A model generated the notes under the pieces. The model saw nothing but the letters and a program-made list of their open reading frames with translations, did not search any database and was not told the origin of the DNA. A stretch of 64,000 bases of DNA from Akkermansiaceae bacterium. GTDB lineage: Bacteria; Verrucomicrobiota; Verrucomicrobiia; Verrucomicrobiales; Akkermansiaceae. The translations under genes and the position numbers were made by a program. The number at the start of each line of letters is the position of its first letter. Positions within the stretch are counted from its first letter, which is position 1. The stretch is from positions 1 to 64,000 of the forward strand of contig CAIVKO010000108.1 in the NCBI GenBank assembly GCA_903906515.1. Direction: 5' to 3'. Of this stretch, positions 1-8,549 are shown one piece after another.

Positions 1-2474
1 GGGATGCCGTTGTAGCGCTCTAACCGAGGTGATCCATACTGCCAACGCGCGTTGCAGAATGCGGAAAACGGGACCATTTCCCCGCGATTGCTCCGCACAT
101 ACCATTTGTTGATATCCTCGGGCAGCATCCGGTATTCCGCCCCGGCTTGAACAAAGACCTTCTTGACACGGCCGTTCTCGATGAAGTCGTTCACGTAGGA
201 ACTTCCCCAGGCCGTTGCCAGCACGCTATTGATATCAGCCAGCGAGACACCCAAGGCTCCGGCGCGGACGTCGTCGATGTCCACCTTGAACTGTGGCGAA
301 TCGTCCTGGCCGTTCGGACGTGTGGCCATGAGTTTCTTGTTCTGCATGGCCATGCCTAACATTTGATTGCGAGCCGCCATGAGCGCGGTGTGGCCGAGGC
401 CGCTTCGATCCTGCAACATGAAGTCGAAGCCATTGGCCTGCCCAAGCTCGATCACCGCAGGCGGCGAAATGGCGAAGGCCATGCCGTCCTTAATTTTCGA
501 AAACGCACCCATCGCACGCCCGGCGATCGCGGCCGCCTTCATGTTCGGAGTCTTACGCAGTTTCCAATCCTTGAGTCTAACGAAAGCAAGACCCATGTTC
601 TGGCCACGTCCGGCAAAGCTGAAGCCAGCAACCGTGATCGCCCCCTCGACGGTGTCCTTCTCGTTTTCCTCAAAGTGTTTTTCCATCTGCTGCAGGACCT
701 TGATGGTGCGGTCCTCGGTGGCTCCGGCCGGAAGCTGGACAAGGCAGATGAGGAATCCCTGGTCCTCGTCCGGCAGGAACGCGGTGGGCAGGCGGGTGAA
801 GAGGAAACCCATGCACGCAACGATGGCCGCATAAAGCGCGATATATCGCACCGGCTTGCGCAACGAGTTTTTCACCACGGCTTCATACCCCGACCTGCTG
901 CGGTCGAAAACGTAATTGAACCCGCGGAAAAATCCCCTGAACCAACCGGACTCGCCGGCGGTATGACCTTTCGCCACCGGCTTGAGGAGGGTGGCGCACA
1001 AGGCAGGCGTCAGCGTCATGGCCAGCACCACCGAGAGGATCATCGCGGAGATGATCGTGACGGAGAACTGGCGGTAAATCACACCTGTGGAACCGGGGAA
1101 GAAGGCCATCGGCACGAACACGGCTGTTAGAACTGTCACAATCCCCCACAGCGCGCTGGTGATCTGCCCCATCGACTTGATCGTCGCCTCTTTGGGAGGC
1201 AAACCCTCTTCGGTCATGATCCGTTCGACGTTCTCCACCACCACGATGGCATCATCCACCAGCAGGCCAATGACGATGACCAGCGCGAACATCGTGAGAG
1301 TGTTGATGGAATACCCGGAGAGAGAAAGAATGCCGAAGGTTCCTAACAAAACCACCGGCACCGCGATGGTGGGGATCAGCGTAGCGCGCAGGTTCTGCAG
1401 GAAGAGGAACATGATGATGAAGACCAGGACGACCGCCTCGATCAGGGTCTTGACCACTTCCTCGATGGAGATTTTCACGAAGGGCGTGGAGTCGAATGGG
1501 TAAACCACCTTGACGCCCTGCGGGAAATACTTGGAAAGCTCCTCCATCTTCGTCTTGATCCGGGTGGCGGTCTCAAGCGCGTTGGCACCTGATGCGAGCC
1601 GGATGGCCATGGCCCCGACCGGTTTACCTTTGTAAAACGACTGGGTGTCGTAGTTTTCCGTGCCGATTTTGCACTCGGCGACGTCCTTGAGTTTGACCGT
1701 GGAGCCATCGCTGTTGGTTCTGAGGACGACCGCTTCGAACTGGTCCGGAGTCTGCATCAGGGTGCGCGTCGTGATGGTCGCATTCAACTGCTGCCCGTGA
1801 GTGGAAGGTGTGCCGCCGAACTGGCCCGCCGAGATCTGGGCGTTCTGCGCCTGAAGCGCGGCAACCACATCATTGCTTGTCAGATGATAATTGTTGAGGC
1901 GTGCCGGATTCAGCCAGATGCGCATGGCGTTCTGAGAGCCGAACACCTGCATTTCCCCCACGCCTTCGAGACGGCTGACGATGTCCTGGACGTTGGAAAC
2001 CAGATAGTCGGTAAGCACGTTGCGGTCCATCGAGCCATCAAGGGATGTCAAACCCACCACCAGCAGGAAGTTCCGCGTGGATTTTGTGACGGAGATCCCC
2101 TGCCGCTGCACCACCTGTGGCAGCAATGGCGTGGCGAGCTGCAGCTTGTTCTGCACCTGCACCTGGGCGATGTTGGGATCGGTGCCTGCCTTGAATGTCA
2201 GATTGATCGCGGCGGATCCTGACGAGTCACTGCTGGACGACATGTAAAGCAGGTTGTCGATGCCGTTAAGTTTTTGTTCGATAACCTGGGTGACGGTGTC
2301 CTGCAGCGTTTGGGCGGACGCGCCGGGATACATGGCCATGATGGTGATCTGCGGTGGCGCGATCGGCGGATACTGCGAAACCGGCAAGGTCCGGATGGAA
2401 ATCAGACCCGCCAGCATGATCATGATGGCAATCACCCATGCGAAGATGGGGCGGTTGATGAAAAAGCGAGGCAT
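1..2474 (-). CDS. RND multidrug efflux pump, inner-membrane permease (AcrB/HAE1 family), 3' end cut by window edge
   Basis: The protein is a proton-driven trimeric exporter in the inner membrane that drives drug export through a fusion protein and an outer-membrane channel. The reading frame is open from the ATG at 2474 to the window edge, giving 824 of an expected ~1040 residues. The N-terminus [17 protein letters not shown] is the classic first membrane helix of this family. The motif [18 protein letters not shown] carries the Asp-Asp pair of the proton relay in TM4. The C-terminal part is outside the window. It is the third gene of an operon with the fusion protein (71 bp upstream) and the outer-membrane factor. 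The family call is firm; the substrate is unknown. Confidence 0.95.
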   Translation of the reverse strand, partial: MPRFFINRPIFAWVIAIMIMLAGLISIRTLPVSQYPPIAPPQITIMAMYPGASAQTLQDTVTQVIEQKLNGIDNLLYMSSSSDSSGSAAINLTFKAGTDPNIAQVQVQNKLQLATPLLPQVVQRQGISVTKSTRNFLLVVGLTSLDGSMDRNVLTDYLVSNVQDIVSRLEGVGEMQVFGSQNAMRIWLNPARLNNYHLTSNDVVAALQAQNAQISAGQFGGTPSTHGQQLNATITTRTLMQTPDQFEAVVLRTNSDGSTVKLKDVAECKIGTENYDTQSFYKGKPVGAMAIRLASGANALETATRIKTKMEELSKYFPQGVKVVYPFDSTPFVKISIEEVVKTLIEAVVLVFIIMFLFLQNLRATLIPTIAVPVVLLGTFGILSLSGYSINTLTMFALVIVIGLLVDDAIVVVENVERIMTEEGLPPKEATIKSMGQITSALWGIVTVLTAVFVPMAFFPGSTGVIYRQFSVTIISAMILSVVLAMTLTPALCATLLKPVAKGHTAGESGWFRGFFRGFNYVFDRSRSGYEAVVKNSLRKPVRYIALYAAIVACMGFLFTRLPTAFLPDEDQGFLICLVQLPAGATEDRTIKVLQQMEKHFEENEKDTVEGAITVAGFSFAGRGQNMGLAFVRLKDWKLRKTPNMKAAAIAGRAMGAFSKIKDGMAFAISPPAVIELGQANGFDFMLQDRSGLGHTALMAARNQMLGMAMQNKKLMATRPNGQDDSPQFKVDIDDVRAGALGVSLADINSVLATAWGSSYVNDFIENGRVKKVFVQAGAEYRMLPEDINKWYVRSNRGEMVPFSAFCNARWQYGSPRLERYNGI

Positions 2475-2545
2475 GGGTGGGAAAGGTGATTAGTTATTAG
2501 TGATTGGATAATTGGGTGCTGGGGCTTCTCCGTAATTTCCAATGT

Positions 2546-3757
2546 CTAATGTCCTGATGTCTTTTCCTGGAACGGAACGGCTTTCACCTGTGTGCCGGGC
2601 CGGGCTTTCTGCAGACCTTCGAGGATCACTCGGTCGCCGGGTTTCAAGCCTTCATTGACCAACCAGTTCACGCCGACGGTTCTATCAGTTTTAATGACCC
2701 TGGGTTCGACTTTTTCATCGGCACCGACCGTCATAACCATGGCATTTCCCGCTGGATTGCGGGAGACTCCGCGTTGCGGCACCAGGATACCAGCATCCTT
2801 GACGCCTTCCTGAAGCGCTGCCCGCACGAACATACCGGGCAGCAGTGTGAGCTTTGGATTAGGGAAAAGCGTGCGCAGCGTAACCGAACCGGTGCTTTCA
2901 TCGACAAAGGCCTCGGTGAATTTAAGGATTCCCGGCTGAGGATAGAGGCTGCCGTCATCGAGAGTCAGCATCACCGTCGCCTGGCGTTCGTTGTTAGTGA
3001 GCTGGCCGCTTTCGAGCGCTCTTCTCAAGCGCAGCATCTCGGCGCTCGACTGAGTGACATCCACAAACACCGGGTCGAGCTGTTGAATGGTGGCAAGCGC
3101 GGTCGCCTGACTGGCCATGACCAATGCGCCGTTGGTCACTGACGATCTGCCGATGCGTCCGGAAATGGGTGCTTTCACCTTGGTATATTCGAGGTTGATC
3201 CGCGTGGTTTCCAACGCTGCTTTGGCAGACTCGATATCCGCTTCGGTGAGTTTCAGTGCAGCAACCGCATCATCATAGTCCTGTCCGCTGACAGCCTCGC
3301 TTGCGAGCAGTTCCTTGTAACGATCCGCCCTGAGTTTCACCGGAAGCAAACTGGCCTCGGCTTTGGCGAGAGCGGCCTTGGCTCCATCGCGTGCAGCCTG
3401 ATAGGTCGCCGGATCGATCTGATAGAGAACCTCACCCGCCTTGACGTCGGAGCCTTCGGTAAACAAGCGGTTTTGAATGATACCACCGACCTGCGGCCTA
3501 ACTTCAGCCGTGAGCGAGGCGGCTACCCGGCCGGAGAGCTCGGTTGACAGCTCGACACGCTCGTTCTGGATCGTGATGACGGAGACTTCCGGAGTGCCGC
3601 CGCCCATCGGCGGACCACCAGGACCGGCGGGTTTTTTTTCGCACGAGGAGAAGAGAAGACCCAAGACGCAAGACTGCAAGACGCATGAGTGAAGAGACTT
3701 CAGGCTGTGCAGAGACTTTATGATCGTCGCAAACTGTAAATTGATAGATTTCTTCAT
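2546..3757 (-). CDS. RND efflux periplasmic adaptor (membrane fusion protein, AcrA/MexA family lipoprotein)
   Basis: This 403-residue adaptor links the RND pump to the outer-membrane channel. A lipobox-like LFSSC places the lipidated Cys at residue 39. It is followed by a Gly/Pro-rich linker, the barrel-sandwich hybrid (RPQVGGIIQNRLFTEGSDVKAG), an alpha-hairpin (about 105-170) and the beta-barrel domain. The gene lies between the outer-membrane factor and the pump on the same strand. The signal region is odd: it is built from tandem copies of a 7-base unit (3656-3684), giving the repetitive peptide HSLKSLHSCVLQSCVLG. The leader before the ATG is CA-rich (GACACAAGACACAAG) with no Shine-Dalgarno sequence. 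Confidence 0.95.
   Translation of the reverse strand: MKKSINLQFATIIKSLHSLKSLHSCVLQSCVLGLLFSSCEKKPAGPGGPPMGGGTPEVSVITIQNERVELSTELSGRVAASLTAEVRPQVGGIIQNRLFTEGSDVKAGEVLYQIDPATYQAARDGAKAALAKAEASLLPVKLRADRYKELLASEAVSGQDYDDAVAALKLTEADIESAKAALETTRINLEYTKVKAPISGRIGRSSVTNGALVMASQATALATIQQLDPVFVDVTQSSAEMLRLRRALESGQLTNNERQATVMLTLDDGSLYPQPGILKFTEAFVDESTGSVTLRTLFPNPKLTLLPGMFVRAALQEGVKDAGILVPQRGVSRNPAGNAMVMTVGADEKVEPRVIKTDRTVGVNWLVNEGLKPGDRVILEGLQKARPGTQVKAVPFQEKTSGH
3656..3684. repeat. Tandem heptamer repeat inside the adaptor signal-peptide region
   Basis: Four near-identical units (AAGACCC, AAGACGC, AAGACTGC, AAGACGC) lie head to tail within codons for the lipoprotein signal peptide. One unit has an extra base, so the whole tract is 29 bp. 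Such a tract could change length by slippage and alter the frame or length of the signal peptide; that consequence is inference. Confidence 0.7.
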
Positions 3758-3790
3758 CTTGTGTCTTGTGTCTTCAAGTATTGAGTCTTC

Positions 3791-5197
3791 TTACCATTCG
3801 CCACCAACCGCCTTGATCAGCGAAACCGAAACGGCGAGGCGCTCGGCACGGACGGCGTTGGCGGCACGCTCGGCATCGAGACGGGTGCGCTCCGCGTCCA
3901 CGACGTCGAGGAAGCTGACCAATCCGGATTTGTAGCGTTTGACGGATAGATCGAAGGTTTTTCTAGCAGCCTCCAGGGCTTGATCCTGTGCGATCTGGCG
4001 GCGCTCGAGGATGGCGGATCCTTGCAAGGCGTTTTCCACTTCACGGATCGCCTCCAGAACCGTCTGGCGGTAATCCGCGCTGGCGGCCTCGTGCGCGGCG
4101 ATTGCGGCATTGCGCTGTGAGTTGAGCCATTTCTGGCTGGTGATGGGCGTGAGCACACTTGCACCGATCGACCAGACGAGCGACGACGCATTGAAAATAT
4201 CGCCGATGCTTGCGGAACTAAAACCGCTCGATGCGCCGATTGAGATCGATGGATAATACGCGGCGGTGGCCACGCCGATGTTGGCGTTTGCGGCAGCCAC
4301 ATTGCGCTCGGCCGCGCGGATGTCAGGGCGTTGGCGAAGAAGCTCGGATGGCACGGAGCCGGGAATGGATGGTGGCTTCGGAAGGTCCGCGCGCTCCGGG
4401 ACTGAAGAACCAGTCGCAACGGAGCCTGCCAGCACGGCAAGCGCGTTGACCAATTGCACGCGGGATTGATCGAGTTGGATGCGATCTGCTTCGGCGGTGG
4501 CGACTTCTGTTTCCGCGCGTGCCAGGTCGAGTCCGCTGATGGTGCCGGCATCGCGGCGCTTGGTGAAAAGATCGAGCGCCTTGCGGCGGATTTCGAGCGT
4601 GTGATCGAGCAAGGCGCGGTTGGCATCCACCGCGCGCAACGCCCAATAAGTTTGTGCCACCTCGCCTGCAACGCTGAGTCGTAGAGCGTTAAGGGTTTCC
4701 TGCGCGGCACCTTCAGATGCGGTCGCGGATTCCACCTTGCGGCGGACTTTTCCCCAGACGTCGATTTCGTAGTTCATGTCCACGGGCACGGAAAAGCTAT
4801 TGGAGAGATTGGTGACTCCGCTTTTCCCTGGCATGCGCGATTGCGAACGCTCGACCGATGATCCCAGATTGACGTTCGGAAAATACAACGAACGCGCCTG
4901 ATTGCTGATTTCACGGGCTTGGCGCAGTCGCGCGGCGGACGCGGCGATTTCCTGGTTCATCGACAGCGCGCGCTCGACGAGCGAGTTGAGCGTTTCGTCA
5001 TGATACAGTTTCCACCATGCACGCGGCTTGGGCAATGTGTCGGGCGACTGGCGCTTCCACTTCACTTTTCCAGAGGAGAACGACGCCGGAAGTTCCATCT
5101 CAGGGACCTGGTGATTCGGCCCCACCGGCGCACAGGCGGCGAAAAACAACAGCGTAAAACCGCTCATCAATCGGTAGTGGATGGCTCGTGTCAGCAT
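3791..5197 (-). CDS. Outer-membrane efflux lipoprotein (NodT/OprM family)
   Basis: This 468-residue outer-membrane channel completes the tripartite pump. The signal sequence ends in FFAAC, so Cys22 is the likely lipidation site, and CAPVGPNHQVPE is the typical mature start of the NodT subfamily. Two OEP repeats follow (about residues 75-265 and 285-465), with the family phrases SLYFPNVNLGSS and AAAYYPSISIGASSG. It is the first gene of the operon and is separated from the adaptor by 33 bp. It diverges from a TetR-type regulator, which probably controls it. Confidence 0.95.
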   Translation of the reverse strand: MLTRAIHYRLMSGFTLLFFAACAPVGPNHQVPEMELPASFSSGKVKWKRQSPDTLPKPRAWWKLYHDETLNSLVERALSMNQEIAASAARLRQAREISNQARSLYFPNVNLGSSVERSQSRMPGKSGVTNLSNSFSVPVDMNYEIDVWGKVRRKVESATASEGAAQETLNALRLSVAGEVAQTYWALRAVDANRALLDHTLEIRRKALDLFTKRRDAGTISGLDLARAETEVATAEADRIQLDQSRVQLVNALAVLAGSVATGSSVPERADLPKPPSIPGSVPSELLRQRPDIRAAERNVAAANANIGVATAAYYPSISIGASSGFSSASIGDIFNASSLVWSIGASVLTPITSQKWLNSQRNAAIAAHEAASADYRQTVLEAIREVENALQGSAILERRQIAQDQALEAARKTFDLSVKRYKSGLVSFLDVVDAERTRLDAERAANAVRAERLAVSVSLIKAVGGEW

Positions 5198-5224
5198 GGG
5201 CGGACGAAATTAAAACGTATTTTT

Positions 5225-5250
5225 GCTTGCGTGCAAGCGATTACTTGCAA
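5225..5250. promoter_or_regulatory. Candidate TetR-type operator in the divergent efflux/regulator gap
   Basis: GCTTGC-GT-GCAAGC (5225-5238) is a perfect inverted repeat with 6-bp arms. A further CTTGCAA half-site (5244-5250) forms a second CTTGC/GCAAG pair with it. The site sits between the start of the outer-membrane factor and the likely start of the TetR gene, where it would overlap both promoters. Binding is inferred from position and symmetry. Confidence 0.55.
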
Positions 5251-5262
5251 AATCTCTCCTTG

Positions 5263-5868
5263 GTGAGCGCGGCGCGTAAAAAGACAAAAAATCCGGAGGC
5301 ATCTGGCACGCGTCAGCGCCTGATGGAAGCCGCGCGGGCGGAATTCAGCGAAAAGGGGATCGAGTCCGCCACGACGCGAGGGATCGCCGTGCGAGCGGGT
5401 TGCAATGAGGTGACCTTATTCCGGCATTTTGAATCGAAGCAGAAATTATTGGGCGCGGTGGTGCAGGATACATCCGAGGAATTTCTCGCCCTGTGCGAAT
5501 GCACTGGGGAATTTAGCGGCGATCCGAATGAGGACTTGGAGCGGTTTGCGAGGGTTTACAACGCATCGCTGGAGCGCTGCGAGGGCATGGCACGGGCGAT
5601 GATCGGAGAAAGCCGACGTCGGCCGCATCTGGCGAAAGAGCTCATCGGCGACGTTTTGGAGCCCTTTCACCGGAGCATCGCCGGCTATCTTGCGCAGTGC
5701 CAGAACAAGGGAGTGGTTCGAGCTGACTTGAACACCATGGCCTTCGCAGAAGTCTTCACCTCCGCTCTCATGGGCGGTTTGTTACGCCGCACCTCCGGCC
5801 TATCCGATCTTGATCGCGAAGGTTGGATCAAGCAAACGGTGGAGATTTTCGTCAGAGGCATATCCTGA
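5263..5868 (+). CDS. TetR/AcrR family transcriptional regulator, likely repressor of the efflux operon
   Basis: This is a one-domain DNA-binding regulator of about 201 residues with a ligand-binding C-terminal half. The N-terminal helix-turn-helix is clear: TRQRLMEAARAEFSEKG, then GIAVRAGCNEVTLFRHFESK. The frame is open back to an ATG at 5188, but that start would overlap the divergent gene and read through the palindromic operator. A TTG at 5260 or GTG at 5263 is preferred, giving VSAARKKTKN as the natural N-terminus. Divergence from the efflux operon suggests local autoregulated repression. The inducer cannot be deduced. Confidence 0.88.
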   Translation: MSAARKKTKNPEASGTRQRLMEAARAEFSEKGIESATTRGIAVRAGCNEVTLFRHFESKQKLLGAVVQDTSEEFLALCECTGEFSGDPNEDLERFARVYNASLERCEGMARAMIGESRRRPHLAKELIGDVLEPFHRSIAGYLAQCQNKGVVRADLNTMAFAEVFTSALMGGLLRRTSGLSDLDREGWIKQTVEIFVRGIS

Positions 5869-5874
5869 GCCGCA

Positions 5875-6393
5875 TCAATATCCAGCCTGCCAGAGAGCGG
5901 CTTGAATCTTGCAGTCGATCGCTTTTCCTGAGGCTTCCTGTGCGTGAAGCCAACCGCGCACTTCGTTGAGCGGCACTCGGTGGACTGTGATCTCCTCACC
6001 GGAAACCCCGCCGCCTTCATTTTCGCGGACCAGATCTTTGGCGAAAAACAGGTGCATGAACTCGGAGGTGAGACCTGCGGATGTGGGGCTGGCAAGAAGC
6101 GGTTCGATGGCACCGGCGCGATATCCGGTTTCCTCGAGCAACTCGCGCGCGGCGGTCTGAGCCAACGATTCGCCGAGGTATTCCGGTTCGTCGCCGACGA
6201 TTCCGGCCGGGATTTCGATCACCCGGCGCTGGACCGGGATGCGGAATTGCTCGACGAGAAGAATCTCGTTTTCAGGGGTGATGGCGAGGATTCCGACGCA
6301 GACATCGGCCTGCGGACGGCGGACAAAATCCCAGTGACCGATGCGCAACATGCGGATCCAGCGGGTTTCAAAAAGAGTCTCAGGGGTGCTCAT
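5875..6393 (-). CDS. Nudix hydrolase, ADP-ribose pyrophosphatase-like (NudF type)
   Basis: This 172-residue enzyme probably hydrolyses nucleoside diphosphate sugars such as ADP-ribose to AMP and a sugar phosphate. The catalytic helix is visible as ESLAQTAARELLEETGY, including the REXXEE core, preceded by the NudF-like phrase VIEIPAGIVGDEPEY. The spacing between the first Gly and the first Glu is two residues longer than the textbook Nudix box. It converges on the TetR gene with 6 bp between the stops and diverges from the cyclase gene by 65 bp. The exact substrate is inferred. Confidence 0.88.
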   Translation of the reverse strand: MSTPETLFETRWIRMLRIGHWDFVRRPQADVCVGILAITPENEILLVEQFRIPVQRRVIEIPAGIVGDEPEYLGESLAQTAARELLEETGYRAGAIEPLLASPTSAGLTSEFMHLFFAKDLVRENEGGGVSGEEITVHRVPLNEVRGWLHAQEASGKAIDCKIQAALWQAGY

Positions 6394-6458
6394 GATGAAA
6401 ATCTGACAAGAAACATTGGCACTCCGGAGTTAAGCAGGATACTTCTTCCGGCGCGCTG

Positions 6459-7601
6459 ATGTCTCGTCACGATTTCCAGATCCCCGTCACTTTCAAGCAC
6501 CGTGTGGTTTTCACGCGGAATGTTTTCTCTCCCGAGAACCCGGAACTCAGGGAAATCCTCGAGGAAGGCGGCGGACGACGGGCCTTGGTTCTCATCGAGG
6601 CCGCGGTGGCAACCGCATGGCCACACCTCGCACTGGAAATCGAGGCCTACCTCGCCACCTTGGACCTCGAACCCCGTGGAATCCACGTCCTTCCCGGCGG
6701 CGAGGCGGTCAAAACCGATGATTCATGTGTCCGCGAAGTCTGGAACCTGATCGACGCCACCCACCTCGACCGCCATTCCTATGTTCTTGCGATCGGCGGC
6801 GGAGCGTTTCTCGATGCCGTTGGATACGCCGCCGCCACTGCGCACCGAGGCGTGCGACTGGTGCGCTTTCCCACCACCACCCTGGCCCAGGACGACAGCG
6901 GCGTGGGCGTGAAATGCGCGATCAATGCCTTCGGGAAAAAGAACTGGGTGGGTGCCTTCGCGGTGCCTTTCGCGGTGATCAATGATTTTCGTTTCCTGCA
7001 CAGCCAGGACGAGCGGACCTGCCGGGCGGGCCTCGTCGAGGCGGTGAAAGTCGCCATGGTCAAAGACCGTGAGTTTTTCGATTGGATCGAAGACCATGTC
7101 GATTCTCTGGCAGCCCTCGAACCTGAAGCCGTCGAATTTTGCGTGGAAAAATCCGCGCTGCTCCATGTCCGGCACATTGCCGAAGGTGGAGATCCGTTCG
7201 AGAATGGATCGAGCCGACCGCTGGATTTCGGCCACTGGGCGGCCCACAAACTCGAAGCGCTCACATCCTACCGATTGTCCCATGCCGAGGCGGTATCCAT
7301 CGGTCTGGCGCTGGACACCCTCTACTCGACCCGAGCCGGGCTGGCTTCTGCCGATCCTGCGCAGCGGGTGTTGCGGATTCTTGCCGGCCTGAAACTCGCC
7401 GTCTATCATCCGGCTCTCGATTGGCTCGATGAAACCGGCCACCGCCGCGTCTTGGGCGGGCTCGATGAATTCCGCGAACACCTCGGCGGAGAACTCACCG
7501 TGCTGATGCTCAAAGAAATCGGCGTGGGTATGGACGTCCATTGGATCGACCCCGAAATCGTCGGCGCCTGCATTGATGAGCTGCGCGGGATTTCATCCTG
7601 A
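6459..7601 (+). CDS. Sugar-phosphate cyclase of the 3-dehydroquinate synthase fold, EboD-like
   Basis: This 380-residue enzyme belongs to the NAD-dependent dehydroquinate synthase superfamily. It shows the GGGAFLDAVGYAAAT nucleotide motif and the metal/catalytic segments GLVEAVKVA, DFGHWAAHKLE and HAEAVSIG. It differs from true AroB: the segment before the metal His reads GGDPFENGSSRPLDFGHW, and the loop reads DDSGVGVKCAINAFGKKN. From memory these are typical of EboD, the cyclase of the ebo (eustigmatophyte/cyanobacterial operon) cluster. No eboABCEF partners are near. It could still make dehydroquinate, but a cyclitol product is more likely. Confidence 0.8.
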   Translation: MSRHDFQIPVTFKHRVVFTRNVFSPENPELREILEEGGGRRALVLIEAAVATAWPHLALEIEAYLATLDLEPRGIHVLPGGEAVKTDDSCVREVWNLIDATHLDRHSYVLAIGGGAFLDAVGYAAATAHRGVRLVRFPTTTLAQDDSGVGVKCAINAFGKKNWVGAFAVPFAVINDFRFLHSQDERTCRAGLVEAVKVAMVKDREFFDWIEDHVDSLAALEPEAVEFCVEKSALLHVRHIAEGGDPFENGSSRPLDFGHWAAHKLEALTSYRLSHAEAVSIGLALDTLYSTRAGLASADPAQRVLRILAGLKLAVYHPALDWLDETGHRRVLGGLDEFREHLGGELTVLMLKEIGVGMDVHWIDPEIVGACIDELRGISS

Positions 7602-7606
7602 GTGCA

Positions 7607-7771
7607 TGTCCTAAAAATGGCAGGGACCGGTCCTCCGGGCGGTCCGCGTGCATGAGATGAGAATGATGCGACGAATGATTGATCTGCGGAAGCACACATT
7701 CTCCAATCATTCTCTATTCATGCTCTGGACCGCTCGGAGACCGGTCCCTGCCTTTGCGTGTTTTTTAGACA
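7607..7771. repeat. Dispersed palindromic repeat, family A copy 1
   Basis: A long imperfect palindrome fills the gap between two convergent genes. The core runs from GGCAGGGACCGG at 7619 to CCGGTCCCTGCC ending at 7752. The inner segments also pair (GCATGA...GAATGAT with ATCATTC...TCATGC). The flanks TGTCCTAAAAA and TTTTTTAGACA extend the symmetry. The same arms occur at 56774-56908 and, degraded, at 44957-45070. A strong hairpin followed by a T-run in both directions could serve as a bidirectional terminator. Confidence 0.8.
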
Positions 7772-7798
7772 AGCCCTAAGCGAAAAAATCACAGGAGG

Positions 7799-8476
7799 TC
7801 ACTCCGCTTCCAGAATCAACGGAGCCAATTCCGCCAACCATGCGGCCAGATCAGCGGCAGCGAGCGTGACTGGTAGGCTATCGAGGTCGTGAAGGTCCCA
7901 GCGGAAACACAGCTTGTATCCATCCCAATCACCCTTGCCACCGCAATCCCGCATCCAGTTAGCGGCGCGGCGATTGTCCATCAACGTGTATGCAACCAGA
8001 CGCTCCGTTCCAGCGCGCAAGGCGGTCAACCACATCACCGCAAGCAGAAGCGTACCGATGCCACGGCATTGGTCGTCATCCAACACCATCGCCGAAATTT
8101 CCACCTCCTGCGGGTTGGTGGTGTTCCGCCACCAACTCGCGCCGCCCACTCCTGGAAATTCACGGGCCGGATCCAGAACCACCCAGGTGACGTGTTTTTC
8201 CGGATCCTGCTCGATCAGGCGGTCCAACATGACATCGCCGATCATTTCACCGGTACGGGTCCAAAACCGTTGATACCTCGCCTCTGGTGACAAGCGCCGA
8301 TACGCCTCCGCCACCAACGGACGATCTTCCTCAATCAAGGGCCTAACAATCACCGGCGTGCCGTCACGCAATTTCAGCTCAAATCGATCCTTCATCGGTT
8401 CCACAACCAAACCTAATCCAATCCGCCCGGATTCGCCAACGAGAATTCGAGGCCCCATTTTCACGAATCTCCGCAT
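7799..8476 (-). CDS. GNAT family N-acetyltransferase
   Basis: This 225-residue acyltransferase has a GNAT fold. The segment EISAMVLDDDQCRGIGTLLL contains the acetyl-CoA loop QCRGIG, and the N-terminal DGTPVIVRPLIEEDRPLV is typical of GNAT domains related to those fused in Pat/AcsD proteins. An internal ATG at residue 28 (8395, MKDRFELKLRDG) is an equally plausible start. The gene converges on the cyclase gene and diverges from pckG by 73 bp. The substrate cannot be named. Confidence 0.85.
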   Translation of the reverse strand: MRRFVKMGPRILVGESGRIGLGLVVEPMKDRFELKLRDGTPVIVRPLIEEDRPLVAEAYRRLSPEARYQRFWTRTGEMIGDVMLDRLIEQDPEKHVTWVVLDPAREFPGVGGASWWRNTTNPQEVEISAMVLDDDQCRGIGTLLLAVMWLTALRAGTERLVAYTLMDNRRAANWMRDCGGKGDWDGYKLCFRWDLHDLDSLPVTLAAADLAAWLAELAPLILEAE

Positions 8477-8549
8477 TTTCTGGCAAATTCACGGCGATTT
8501 CCCTCATGTCGTTTACAAGTTGCAATTCACCTGATTCATTCCCAACGCT

